A stretch of 64,000 nt of DNA, from the NCBI RefSeq assembly GCF_050624435.1, contig NC_134534.1, forward strand, positions 68,905,501-68,969,500, written 5' to 3'. The notes under the pieces are model-generated. The model ran no database searches. It saw only the letters and a program-made list of their open reading frames with translations, and had not been told where the DNA came from. The position numbers and the translations under genes were made by a program. This DNA is from Tenrec ecaudatus. Taxonomy: Eukaryota > Chordata > Mammalia > Afrosoricida > Tenrecidae. Shown piece by piece: positions 20,979 to 33,158 of the stretch. The stretch's first letter is position 1. Each line of letters opens with the position of its first letter.

Positions 20979-23070
20979 GCAAATCACTGGGGGGATGCAG
21001 CGGAACAGCAAGGGAATGGAGTGGCAAGGTCCCCAGGGAATGCTGAAAGTGGACTTTGGGGCCAGGGCGTGGTGCCCCAACAGACTGGACTGGAAAACGC
21101 TCCTAAGGGCCAGCAAACGATCCCTGAACTAACTACAAGCTTTTCTCTTGTGAACTGTTTTGTTCTGTTCTTTTTCAGTGGTTTGTTTTGGTTGTTTTGT
21201 TGTCTGGTTGTATACTGTTGCTTTGTGTTCCTCTGTCTAGTTTTCGTGCATGTTAGTGACTCCACAGGTCTGTCTGAATAGGACAGGCTGGATGAACTAT
21301 CTGGATGAAAAACAACGGGACCGACAGTTCCGGGGGGACTTGGGGTGGGGGGTAAGGGGGGTAAGGAAGTGGTGTTAACAAACCCAGGGACAAGGGAAAA
21401 ACATGGGACCCCAAAGGGTAGAGAAGGGGGAGTGGCAGGCCTGATGGGAAATGATCAAGGGTAAGGTTGCTTAGAGAAGAGGTATACTCTAGCCCAGGTG
21501 GCGATGAAGCATGGTAGTAGGGCAGGAGGAAGGTCAAGGGAGATGGAGGAAAGAGCTAGGAGTCAAAGGGCATTCATGGAGGTCTAGACAAAGACATGTA
21601 CATGCAAATATATATAGGAGGTTGGGGAAATAGATCTTTGTGTCGATATTTATAGGTCAAGTATTAAGGTGGCGGAAGGACCTTGGGCCTCTACTCAAAC
21701 ACTCCCTCTATGCATGAATACCTTCTTTTATTAAATTGGAACTCTATGATGCTCACTCTCCCGACACAACGGCTGGAGCCAAAGTGGGTGAACAAGTAAG
21801 TGTGGTGAAGAAAGCTGATGGTGCCCGGCTATCAAAAGAGATAGTGACTGGGGTCTTAAAGGCTTGAAGATAAACAAGCGGCCATCTAGCTCAGAAGCAA
21901 CAAAGTCCACATGGAAGAACACACCAGCCTGTGTGATCGAGTGGTCCCAAAGGGATCAGTTACCAGGCATCAAAGAACAAAAAATCATATCATAGACTAC
22001 ACACCTCCATGATAGGATCGCTGAAGACAAATGGGTGCACAAGCAAATGTGGTGAAGAAAGCTGATGGTGCCCGGCTATCAAAAGAGATAGTGTCTGGGG
22101 TCTTAAAGGCTTGAAGGTGAACAAGCGGCCATCTCGCTCAGAAACAAATAAGCCCACATGGAAGAAGCACACCGGCCAGTGCGATCACGAGGTGCCCAAG
22201 GGACCAGATATAAGACATCATGCAAAAAAAAAAAGATATAAGTGTGTGTATGTATGTGTATATATGTGTATATGTATATATGTATGTGTATATATATATT
22301 ATATTAAATGAAGGGGGAAGTGCAGAGTGGAGACCCAAGGCCCAAGTGTCGGCCAATGGAGATCCCCTCATAGAGGGGCTTAGGAGAGGAGATGGGTTAA
22401 CTAGGGTGTGAGGTAGTATCGATGAAGAACACAGCTTTCCCCCAGATCCTGGATGCTTCCTCCCCCCAACTACCATGATCCGAATTCTACCTTGCAGGGC
22501 TGGATAGGACAGAGGCTGTACACTGGTACATATGAGGGTTGGAGGTACAGGGAATCCAGGGTGGATGATACCTTCAGGACCAAGGGCGTGAGGGACGATG
22601 CTGGGAGAGTGGAGGGTGAGTGGGTTGGAAAGGGGGAACTGATTACAAGGAGCCACATGTGACCTCTTCCCTGGGAGAGGGACAGCAGAGAAGGGGGGAA
22701 GGGAGACCCCGAATAGGGCAAGATATGACAAAATAACGAGGTATAAATTACCAAGGGCATATGAGGGAGGGGGGAAAGGGGAGGGAGGGGGAAAAAAAAA
22801 GAGGACCTGATGCAAGGGGCTTAAGTGGAGAGAAAATGCCTTGAGAATGATTGGGGCAGGGAATGTATGGATGTGCTTTATACAATTGATGTATGTATAT
22901 GTATGGATTGTGGTAAGAGTTGTTGGAGTCCCTAATAAAATGTAAAAGAAGAAAAGAGAAAAAAAATGATTAGGGCAAAGACTGTACAGATGTGCTTTAT
23001 ACAATTGATGTATGTATATGTATGAACTGTGAAAAGAATTGTATCAGCCCCAATAAATTGTTAAAAAAAA
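20979..23070 (+). mobile_element. Local L1 3'UTR insertion inside the hAT
   Basis: About 2.1 kb of sense-oriented L1 3'UTR, with ATTATTTGT duplicated at 20970-20978 and 23071-23079. Both internal 245-bp units occur (from about 21779 and 22024). A second 3' terminal unit (about 22965-23060, TTTATACAATTGATGTATG then CCCCAATAAATTG) follows the first AATAAAATG end. A (TATG)n-like tract lies at 22245-22300. Confidence 0.87.
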
Positions 23071-24658
23071 ATTATTTGTAAAGGTTTTATGAGGTAATAA
23101 AAAATATATTATTTGTACCTCTTCTCGCTTTTCCTCCAAAATTTTGCGTTGGTGTTGTCTACACAATATGCAATCATTTTATGTTTTGCATCTTTTTCCC
23201 CAAAATATTAATAATGGAACTGAAAATTATTTCACAAGTTTCGCTGGGCACAGAAACTAAATATAAAATTCTAATTTTTATTCCAGTTTCCGAATTAAAA
23301 AATCTCATAATGGTTGGCAATAACTTTTTATCTTTATGATTAGATATGTCAGACTATACGGATATAAAATTAATTTTTTTTAGATTTTTATTTAATTCTG
23401 AAAATGCATATGAAGAAAGCACATTATACACAATTGTCTCGTTTTTTTGTTCTAGCACAGGCAAATTTTTGGTTGATTAACTTTTTGACAACTTGTGATG
23501 TACAGTCCATAGATCTGAAGGAATGATTGTGATTAATAGCATGAAAAGACATAAGTCCTTCTGTTAATGCTAATTTCTTTTCTTCATCCCCATACGTTGT
23601 TTTCCAAAAATATTCCCATATTTTGGAGGAAGATGCAGCAGTTTAAAAATATTTTTTATGTTTACATGTCTCCAAGTGCTTTGAAATATCATTCTTCCCG
23701 ATGTGCGAAATAGAAAATTCACCATTACATTTCTCACATTTTACCACGTAATTGCTTTTGTTTTGTTTTTTAAATAAAAGGATAGTCACTTCTTAGATCA
23801 TCATTGAATTTGCATCCTCTTTTCTTACTCATTATATTAAAAATCTAAAATTAAAAATGTTATTATAAGTTATTATATGCATATTGCTTGAAAACACAGC
23901 AAGTAGGTATATAATTACATGAACATATTTTATTGTTAGTTTATAAATTAAATTAATTTGATTGTTATAAAGTAACTATGTATTTTAAATTATTTAAATT
24001 TTAATCCTATATTTCTTTCTAAATAATAACAATACTAACTTGTATTATTTTTTCTCTGAATTTGCCATAACATAAGTCATGTCACTTTCAAGGCAGGCGC
24101 TAGACTTTTTGCCATCACTATAAAATATAAATAATACGAATACTGTCTGCTAAATTCAAGAAAATTTATGTATTTATGAAATAAATAAATAGCTTACCTA
24201 AATTATCTGAATAGTTGAGTTGTTGACATCACTTGTTTAACTAACACTAGCACACAGTATGATGTGTATCGTCTGAGAGACAGTTACAAAATGTTTTCTT
24301 CATTGTCAATGCCAAAAAATGGCATTGTTCATTAAGTCCAAACAATGGTGGTCGAATTCTAACAACTGATCACCAATGCAAACTTTGATAAGAAGTTGTC
24401 GATAATCAGTTCTCAACAATTATTTGCTATTAAAGTTTAACATTATAAAATTAACAAAAATAATATAAAACTCATATCCTGGCGAAGTAGCCACATGGCA
24501 GCCGAAAGTCGTATATTCCCTTCCCGTTCTCCCGCTGTTCCCTAGCTTGTTATGCATTCTTTCCAAAAATCGGGACTTTTTAAAAATGCTGCGGGACATG
24601 GGAAAAATTGTTAAAAATCGGGACTGTCTTGTCAAAAGCGGGACATTTGGTCACCTTA

Positions 24659-25202
24659 TACATGGGAGAGGGGGAGATGGGGGGAAAGGAAGTGGTGTTA
24701 ACAAACCCAGGGACAAAGGAACAACAAATGATCCAAATCAGTGGTGAGGAGGATGTAGGAGGCCTGGTAGGGCGTGACCAAGGGTAATGTAACCAAGAGG
24801 AATTACTGAAACCCAAATGAAGACTGAGCATGATAGTGGGACAAGAGGAAAGTAAAAGGAAATAGAGGAAAGAGCTAGGAGGCAAGGGGTACTTATAGAG
24901 GTTTAAATAAAGGCATGTACATATGTAAATATAATTATATATGAGGATGGGGAAATAGATTTATGTGCATATATTTATAGGTTTAGTATTAAGGTAGCAG
25001 AAGGACATTGGGCCTCCACTTAAGTACTCCCTCAATGCAATGATATTTTGTTCTATTAAATTGGCATTCTATGATGCTCACCTTCCTGACAATTGCTGGA
25101 GACAAAGCGGGTGCACAAGCAAATGTGTTGAAGAAAGCTGATTGTGCCCGGCTATCAAAAGGTATAGCATCTGGGGTCTTAAAGACTTGAAGGTGAACAA
25201 GA
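24659..25202 (+). mobile_element. Local L1 piece, inverted 5' segment
   Basis: ACATGGGAGAGGGGGAGATG through CTTGAAGGTGAACAAG is L1 3'UTR in the orientation opposite to the piece at 17729-18020. Its outer end meets a near-match of the 13-bp duplication, as expected for twin-primed L1 integration. Confidence 0.78.
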
Positions 25203-25332
25203 TCCATGGATTTTCAATGGCTATGCTTTGGGAAGTAGGCTGTTAGACTTCTCTTCCAGGCTCCTCCGGGTAGGTTTGAACTCCTACTTTTTAGGTAGCG
25301 TCCCAGTAGCAGGCTGCACCACCCTGGGTCTC
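25203..25332 (-). repeat. AfroSINE, right piece of a split copy
   Basis: TTTTCAATGGCTATGCTTTG, GAAGTAGGCTGTTAGAC and CGGGTAGGTTTGAACTCC then CTGCACCACCCTGGGTCTCC complete the antisense AfroSINE begun at 17680. Confidence 0.75.
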
Positions 25333-27481
<2,149 letters not shown>

Positions 27482-27670
27482 AGGCAAGGCGCGTTGGTGG
27501 TGCAGTGGGCTTGGTATTGGCTGCTAACTGCAAAGTCAGCAGTTCAAACCCATCTTTCTCAAACCCATCTGCTCCTGTAAAGCTGGACAGTCTGGGAAAC
27601 TCTAAAGGAAACATTCTATTCTATTCTGCCCCATAGGGATGCTACAGCTTCATGGCAGTCGGTTTTTTCT
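27482..27670 (+). repeat. AfroSINE
   Basis: GCGCGTTGGTGGTGCAGTGG, GGCTGCTAACTGCAAAGTCA, GCAGTTCAAACCCATC (B-box-like), TCTGCCCCATAGGGATGCTA and CTTCATGGCAGTCGG. It is full length, with a short internal repeat of CAAACCCATC. Confidence 0.88.
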
Positions 27671-27740
27671 ATTGTTCGGCTGGAAGATGATCCCTAGAAG
27701 AGAGATCAGTTCCAAGTTGAAGGGAGGCTAAGGGCCACAT

Positions 27741-27802
27741 TCACTCACTCACTCACTCACTCACTCACTCACTCACTCACTCACTCACTCACTCACTCAC
27801 TC
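27741..27802. repeat. (ACTC)n microsatellite
   Basis: About 15 CACT units directly abut the tail side of an antisense AfroSINE, whose normal tail contains ACTCACTG. Confidence 0.95.
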
Positions 27803-27985
27803 TGAGTCAATTCCAACTCATAGCAACCCTATAGGACAGGGTAGAACTGCTCTGGTGAGTTTCTAAGACTAACTCTTTATGGGGTAGGAAGCCCCATCTT
27901 TTCTCCTGAGGAGTGACCAGAGCTTTGAACTGCTGACCTTGTAGGTAGCAGCCCAATGAGTAACCACTATGCCACCAGGGCTGGG
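27803..27985 (-). repeat. AfroSINE
   Basis: GAGTCAATTCCAACTCATAG, CAACCCTATAGGACAGGGTA, TTTGAACTGCTGACCTTGTA and GCCACCAGGGCTGGG make a well-preserved antisense copy. Confidence 0.92.
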
Positions 27986-29004
27986 AATTCCATCAGTCTC
28001 TATCAGTTTAGTAAATCTGTTTTAAAAAGTGATTTTGAATCATTATGAGTTTGCACTTTGTTCTACATTTTCCTCCCACTCTGTCCACTACCTTCTATTA
28101 TGGTTCCAATCCCAGGGGCTGGTGGTGGAAACTGAGCACCATCTAATTTTTCTGGTTTCAGGGTAATGGATGCTCTGGTTTGTGTGGACTCTTAGTCCCT
28201 TTGGACTCTTTGTTTCTTCGAATCCTTGATTTTCTTCATTCTTCTTTGCTCTAGACAAATATGAGGTAATTTAAATTGTAATAGAGAAGGCTGAGGAAAT
28301 TCATGGTCTTGCAATGCAATGCTAGAGATTTGGTAGATAATGTTCTAATAACTCCAAGAAATTGTCAGTTTTCACCACTAAATTGATTATGTATCACACA
28401 ATGGGAAGAAAACACAGGGAAGGTCAGAGTGACTTAGCTTACACAAGACAATTTATCCAGGATTATCATTTCAAAAATATTTAGTGATAGTTCTTTCATC
28501 TTTAGAAGAAGAAGAAAAAAATGGACAGGAAATATATTTGCCTTAGTTTTCAGACTTCTTTTTATAAAGTCTTTAAATGTCATAAAAGTAGCCCACCCTC
28601 TGGTGTGAACCCAGGATTGTAAATAATAAACTTCAAATATAAAGGAAGGAATGGTCCCAGAGCTTACATTGTGAACACTTCGTTTGTAGAAAGCTATAGA
28701 TGACAGCGGAAGCCCGACATCTTTTTGCAGGGCCCACACGTGGATTGAGCCTCTGTTTAACCCCCTCTGAGCCTCGTCTAGGGATATTAAGAGCCTTGTT
28801 ATCCAATAGAAAGCACTGTACATTAGATTATAGCAGATGTAGTTAGGTTAAAATGTAATATCTTATCATTTAAGCTACCTTTTGACCATTTAAAAGTTGT
28901 TTAACTTTTTTTTTAACGCTTTCTGCTTTGTTTTTGACTGAGGTTTTTCTGTGTTTTGGCTAGTCATTGTTGTTTTGTTTGCTTTTTTGTGTTTTGTATG
29001 ATTT
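27986..29004. other. Unassigned stretch
   Basis: No gene or named repeat is recognised. It is T-rich near 28900-29000, just before an old L1 tail. A 129-codon open frame on the - strand (28434-28823) has no recognisable product. Confidence 0.3.
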
Positions 29005-29232
29005 TCTGTACATTAAATCCAGAATAGATAAGTCTATAGAGACAGTAGCTGGATTAATAGTTGCCTGGAGGCTTGGCAGGGGAGGATGGGGGGAATGGGG
29101 AGCTAATAACAATTCAGTATGAGAGGAAAATGTTCTGAAACTGCTGGTGGTGATGATCGCATAAATCTTTTTAATATGATTGGATGATTACATTGTCTAA
29201 TATATGAAGTGTATGCTGATAAAAGTACTCAC
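29005..29232 (+). repeat. Old L1 (L1M-type) 3' end
   Basis: AATAGATAAGTCTATAGAGA, GTAGCTGGATTAATAGTTGC, AAATGTTCTGAAACTGCTGG and TGGTGATGATCGCATAAATC follow the familiar 3'UTR of older mammalian L1s, not the local L1. Confidence 0.65.
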
Positions 29233-29250
29233 GCAAAAAGAAATGTAACG

Positions 29251-30119
29251 CGTGTGTACATAGATGGAGAGAGGGAACCACATCCGCCTCGGAGTGTGTG
29301 TGTGTGTGTGTATATAAATCCCAAAGTGAAACGCACCCACTGGCCTGGGCCCTTGAGGGGGCAAGTGCTGACAACCCCAGTGCCTTGAGGCTGCAGCTCC
29401 AGCGGGAACCTTAACAGATAGGTCAAGGCTGCCAAGTTCTTCCAGCCCACGGGCAGCGTCAACAGTGTTTGCCTTAAGATTTCAGTTGTTGGTGTATTTT
29501 TGGCTTTTTGTTTTTTTAGCATTGAACGCTGAGAGCTCCCGTTTACTAAGCAAGCTTTTTGTGTTTATTATCCTCATTTTTACCGAACCTTGTTAGCGTT
29601 GGGGTCGTGGCATCTCACTTTTTTCATTGCTAGGACTTTGGGGGCTTTTGTTAGGGAGGGTGGGGGGCAGGAGGAGGTCCACGGGACAAGGCCTTCCTTT
29701 CTCCCGAGATTGGCTCACACAGCAGACACTCCAAGAGGACAGTGGCAGAAGTGAGCCCGGGGGTTGGGGAGTGGCGCGGGGGGTGGGGTGGGGTGTGTGT
29801 GTTTACCCCCCTCCAGCCCCCACCCCTGGGGGGTGGCGGTCCCTGCCCGTGCCTTTTTGGTGCTGACAGGGAGTAGGAAGCAGCCTCGGGGGGTGGGGGG
29901 CAAATTGCCCAACCCACCTGCTCGATGTGGGGGGTGGGGGGCAGCCAGTCTGTCAGGATCGCCGTGTCCCTGAGATGGGTTCTGGTTTCTTTTGATAAAA
30001 TGCTATCGTGATTAAGGAAATTTCCAGCACTTTAATGGCAATTTAATTGAGAATGTAAGAAAACGGATGCTGTAAGAGGCAAATAAAGCTGTTTATTAAC
30101 CTTAAAAAAAAATTAAAAA
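29251..30119 (+). pseudogene. Retrocopy of an unidentified mRNA 3'UTR
   Basis: A 16-bp duplication, AAAAAGAAATGTAACG, flanks the insert (29235-29250 and 30120-30135). It ends in AATAAA (30082-30087) followed about 20 bases on by an A-rich tail, all on the + strand. This is a complete LINE-mediated retrocopy. I see no convincing coding frame, so it is probably a 5'-truncated cDNA made only of 3'UTR. It is GC-rich with G-runs (29660-29940) and has a (GT)n near 29296. The parent gene is not recognised. Confidence 0.8.
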
Positions 30120-30135
30120 AAAAAGAAATGTAACG

Positions 30136-30564
30136 GCTGAATCTGGGTCTTTGCAATAGGATGCACAAAATGAAAGGAAACACAGCTCTCTGCCTTCTGA
30201 TGGGAATATGTTGTTGCTTGCATCGGAAATAGTCTGCAACTGTGGGTCTCCTAGGTTATGGGAGACAAGCCCACCACACGCTTCCCCAGTCAACATTCTC
30301 AAGGAGACGGGGTTTGGGGCAGAGAGGGTTCTTGGAGCATAGTCAAAACCATCGGTATGATATGAAACATCACAATGGTTTGTGCCCTGCAGTACAGATG
30401 AACTCTGCAGGCATGTCACATATCTGGAGCATGGAGATTTCATGATGGATAGGTACGATTAGGAACAAAGGTCTATTGACACAAGGATGTGCAATTACAG
30501 GCTGCTGCACCCTTTGTGCTAGGAAGAGGTCACCTGGTGATAATGAAGGTGATGGAGGGGATGG
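30136..30564. other. Unassigned stretch
   Basis: No gene or repeat is recognised. A 113-codon antisense open frame (30102-30443) overlaps the end of the retrocopy and matches nothing known. Confidence 0.3.
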
Positions 30565-30680
30565 CATCTTTTTACTGAGGACCCATTGCGTGCTAGGCAT
30601 TGCACTAAGCCCTTTCCATGAACAGTATTAGTTCATCGTCAAAAGGCCAACGATGGAAACCAAGACTTAGAGAGGGGACA
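30565..30680 (+). repeat. MIR
   Basis: TTTACTGAGGACCCATTGCG, TGCTAGGCATTGCACTAAGC and ACTTAGAGAGGGGAC follow the MIR order. Confidence 0.7.
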
Positions 30681-30812
30681 AAATGTTCAGTGGTTAAGCA
30701 CACAGGCTTGGGCATGAGACGAAGACTCAAATTACAGCATCTACAAATTGTTCAGCTCATGCTAAGCCTCTGAGTCTCTAATTGTAATTTGAGGATCTGA
30801 GTAGTACCTAAC

Positions 30813-31509
30813 TAAAAATGAAACCAGTGATGAAGACATTGAAGAATTCTACCAACTGTTCAGTTTGAAACTCGTCAAACACATAATCAGGCTGAATTGA
30901 TAATTCCTGGAGATTGTAATATGAAAGCTGGAGATCAAGAAGAAGGATCAGTAGCTGGCAATTTGGGCCCTGATGATGGGAAAGGGGTGGAGATGGCACG
31001 ATGGAATGATGTCCCAACACCAACAACTCTTCCTGACAAGTGTCTCTTTTTTCCTATAACATGAGCAACAACTCTCCACGTGGACCTCCCCAGATGGAAT
31101 ACACAGAAATCAAATTGACTACTGTGAGAAAAGACAATGGAGAAGCTCAATATCATCAACCAAAGACAAGGCCAGGCGCTGGCTGTGGAACAGACCTTTG
31201 ATTGCTTACTGTAAATTCAAGTAGAAGATGAAAATAAGCGAACAAGTCCACTAGAGACAAAACATGACCTTGACTCTATCCCATCTAAATTTATTTATTT
31301 ATTTGTATGTTAATAAATCATTTTTGTGTTACAGCTCTTTTAGAATTTGTCTGGCAGGTTTTCTGGTTTTCCCGGAAAACCCAAAAAGCATAAAAATAAA
31401 TAAATAAATCATTTTGTTGGGGACACGGAATACATCAATTGTATCAAGCGCATTTGTACATATGTTGCCCTCATCATTTCCATCTGAATTTAGAGACCAT
31501 TTGAAGAAC
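30813..31509 (+). pseudogene. RTE LINE endonuclease-domain fragment
   Basis: Translated fragments NETSDEDIEEFYQL, STWTSPDGIHRNQIDY and RWRSSISSTKDKARRW match the apurinic-endonuclease domain of RTE (BovB-like) LINEs (YTWTSPDGQHRNQIDYI, RWRSSIQSAKTRPGAD). The conserved SPDG..RNQIDY block is intact, with stops elsewhere. It lacks both ends of the element and is further interrupted by a local L1 tail at 31306-31485. Confidence 0.8.
31306..31485 (-). mobile_element. Local L1 tail with duplicated terminus
   Basis: The antisense L1 3' end is written twice: TTAATAAATCATTTTTGTGT at 31310, then AATAAATCATTTTGTTGGGG near 31400, separated by about 70 unrelated bases. The flanks CCATCTAAATTTA (left) and CCATCTGAATTTA (right) are a near-perfect target-site duplication. 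Confidence 0.75.
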
Positions 31510-31869
31510 ACTGATGATTGTGGTGGTGGTAAGGAGTTATTGTGAGAATTATGTAAGCATGTACATGTAAAGTGCTTAGCAAGGCACTTTAACTTGAGTA
31601 AACAGTTATTGTTATTATTATTAATAAAAGGTGATATGCCTGGCAGACAAGGATTCATATTCAGATCTGGTTTCCTCTGACACTATGCTTTAATCACGTC
31701 TCAGCTGGCTCTTGTCGGTTGTGCTCTTTGTTTCCACACAGGTGGTCTTTGTGCTGGTCTCTGTTTCTTTCTTTAGTTTTCCCCAAACTTGATAAGCATC
31801 ATTGAATATGGCGTTAGGGATAGCAGACTGATAATTCAGGGTACAACCTGGCTTATAGCAATATTTAAT

Positions 31870-32700
31870 TACATAAAGGGTATTTTATCTTTTAAAAATA
31901 TATTAGATAATTGAAATGCATGACCACTAAAAGACAAATGACTAACTAGTAAAACTGTCTCTTTATATGACCGAAGATTAATAAAATTATCATGCAAAAG
32001 ACTTTTAAAAGGTGACAAATATTTTAATTAAAAATGGGCAAAGGAAAGAGGAGGCACTTTGTGTCTGAAAAGAGACACAAATGGCCAATTGACCTGGAAA
32101 ACTGTCTACCCTCTGCGATTATACAAGAGCTATTATATTTGGCCATGAAATTGGCAACATTTCACCTAGTCCATGGGTTTCAGACACTGCCATAGTGACA
32201 GCAGTTCTCATCTTTGGCTCGAGGCAGGGTTTGAACTGTCAGCTTTCACTTAGCAGCCCAGTGGCTCTTCCACAGTGCTACCAGGAGTCTTTACATACCC
32301 AAAGCCTTATAAAATACGAAGGCCTTATACTTTGGCAATTTTATTTCTAGGAATTTGTTCTAAAGAAAAAAGTTAGAAGAGTGCAAAGATACATGCCCAG
32401 GGATGTTTGTTGCAGCTGTATTTACAATAACACAAAGTTAGAAACACCTAAATGTCCAATAGAATGTATTGCAATAATTATCCTCAAAGATAATAGTGTT
32501 CTGTGACATGGAAACTTTTTCAAGAAATCCTGTTGAGACCCAAAATCAGACTGTTAAATGTTATCTGTTATGGTACCAAGCTTGTTTAAGAAGAAAAAGT
32601 AAACATATAGCTACAGAAAACTACTGAAAGCACATACTCTGAGATTTTGAATGTGTGTAGAGTTAAGATTATATTCTCCTCTATGGATACTGTGAGTTTA
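31870..32700 (+). repeat. Old L1 ORF2 3' region remnant
   Basis: AAAAATGGGCAAAGGAAAG, TTTATTTCTAGGAATTTGTT, GGGATGTTTGTTGCAGCTGT and AAACACCTAAATGTCCAATA follow the 3' end of ORF2 in old mammalian L1s, in sense orientation. An AfroSINE at 32165-32296 interrupts it. Confidence 0.7.
32165..32296 (-). repeat. AfroSINE
   Basis: ATGGGTTTCAGACACTGCCA, GCAGGGTTTGAACTGTCAGC, CACTTAGCAGCCCAGTGGCT and GTGCTACCAGGAGTC form a diverged antisense copy inserted in an old L1. Confidence 0.75.
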
Positions 32701-32717
32701 TATTGTGTTCTAATATT

Positions 32718-33158
32718 ACCAGCCTAGCAGCATAAAACAGTAATTTTACGGTGTTCACGAATTCTCTGGGTCAGGAGTTTGGAAAGGTCATACATAGCAA
32801 GGACTGCTTGGCTTTGTTTAACACTCTTACAGATTTCAGCTAGAACGCTTTGAAGATTAGGATGGCTCAAGAGTTGGGACTTCTTCACTCCCAGGGCTGA
32901 CCCCAGGGCTGGAATGATTCGAAGAGGGTCTATGTGGCCTCTCTGCACAGTTTGACTTCCTATAAGCCTGGCTGCCTCAGGGTAGTCGGAAGTCAGGTGC
33001 GGGCTTTCTGTCACTTTTCCTGGATATAAGCCTGCTCATATTAAAAAGAGGAAGGTGTATAGACAAGACTTCTTGGTCACATCATAGAAAAGTGAATAAC
33101 ATGAAAGCAGGATGAAGAATATCGTGAAAGCCATTTTTGGAAATTACCGTCTGCTACA
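32718..33158 (+). mobile_element. MaLR LTR (MLT1-type)
   Basis: The order CAGCATAAAACAGTAATTTT, TCTCTGGGTCAGGAGTTTGG, GAAGTCAGGTGC and AAAGCCATTTTTGGAAATTA follows the MLT1 LTR of the mammalian ERVL-MaLR group. No internal region is seen. It is an old, mammal-wide fossil. Confidence 0.6.

Larger units (their letters stand above)
18240..23832 (-). pseudogene. hAT transposase (BED finger, DDE/RNase H-like fold), decayed
   Basis: The reading begins at an ATG at 23830-23832 (MSKKRGCKFNDDL). It then shows a BED zinc finger (CEKC...HIGK...ISKHLETCKHKK) followed by HAINHNHSFRSMDCTSQVV and FACARTK, in the order of the ZBED-like hAT transposases. The catalytic-fold region appears near 23060-23400 (HKMIAYCVDNTNAKF-like). 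A long open stretch at about 18930-19246 reads YSYFYIYT, KILGYSKTCWLALLPAVERI, KSYFLSQDKCP and WLEFVHNQAALF. The hAT dimerisation segment lies near 18400-18600 (KWLEIFHHFEANHVPYNNAL, SLPGTNVATEHIF). Many stops and frameshifts, plus two LINE insertions, make it non-functional. I recognise the family type but cannot give a registered element name. Confidence 0.82.
18021..24658 (-). mobile_element. Autonomous-type hAT DNA transposon, split by two L1s
   Basis: The left end is TAAGGTGACCGGATTTTAAC. The right end, reversed, is TAAGGTGACCAAATGTCCCG, giving inverted termini sharing TAAGGTGACC. Removing the two L1 insertions (19259-20827 and 20979-23070) leaves about 2.95 kb, normal for an autonomous hAT. 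The - strand encodes a BED-finger hAT transposase. Its terminal 175 bases (right end) and 45 bases (left end) also form the short derivative at 44611-44821. The flanking 8-mers (ATGTAGAT and TACATGGG) do not match, so no target-site duplication is visible. Confidence 0.85.
30688..31630 (+). repeat. MIR split by an RTE fragment
   Basis: The first half (30688-30812) has TCAGTGGTTAAGCACACAGG and GAGGATCTGAGTAGTACCTA. The second half (about 31510-31630) has GAGTTATTGTGAGAATTATG, AAAGTGCTTAGCAAGGCACT and a TTATTATTATTA end. The two halves join to a continuous MIR across the RTE piece. Confidence 0.65.

Noticed and set aside
22138-23004. 288-codon open frame on the - strand
   Set aside because: It runs through L1 3'UTR tail and its tandem unit. 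The same peptide blocks recur in every L1 copy, so it is an antisense shadow of a repeat.
28434-28823. 129-codon open frame on the - strand
   Set aside because: No domain, no splice or retrocopy context, and its length is compatible with chance in AT-rich DNA.
29627-29973. Gly/Pro-rich open frames in a G-rich tract
   Set aside because: They lie in a 3'UTR-only retrocopy and exist on both strands because of G/C runs.
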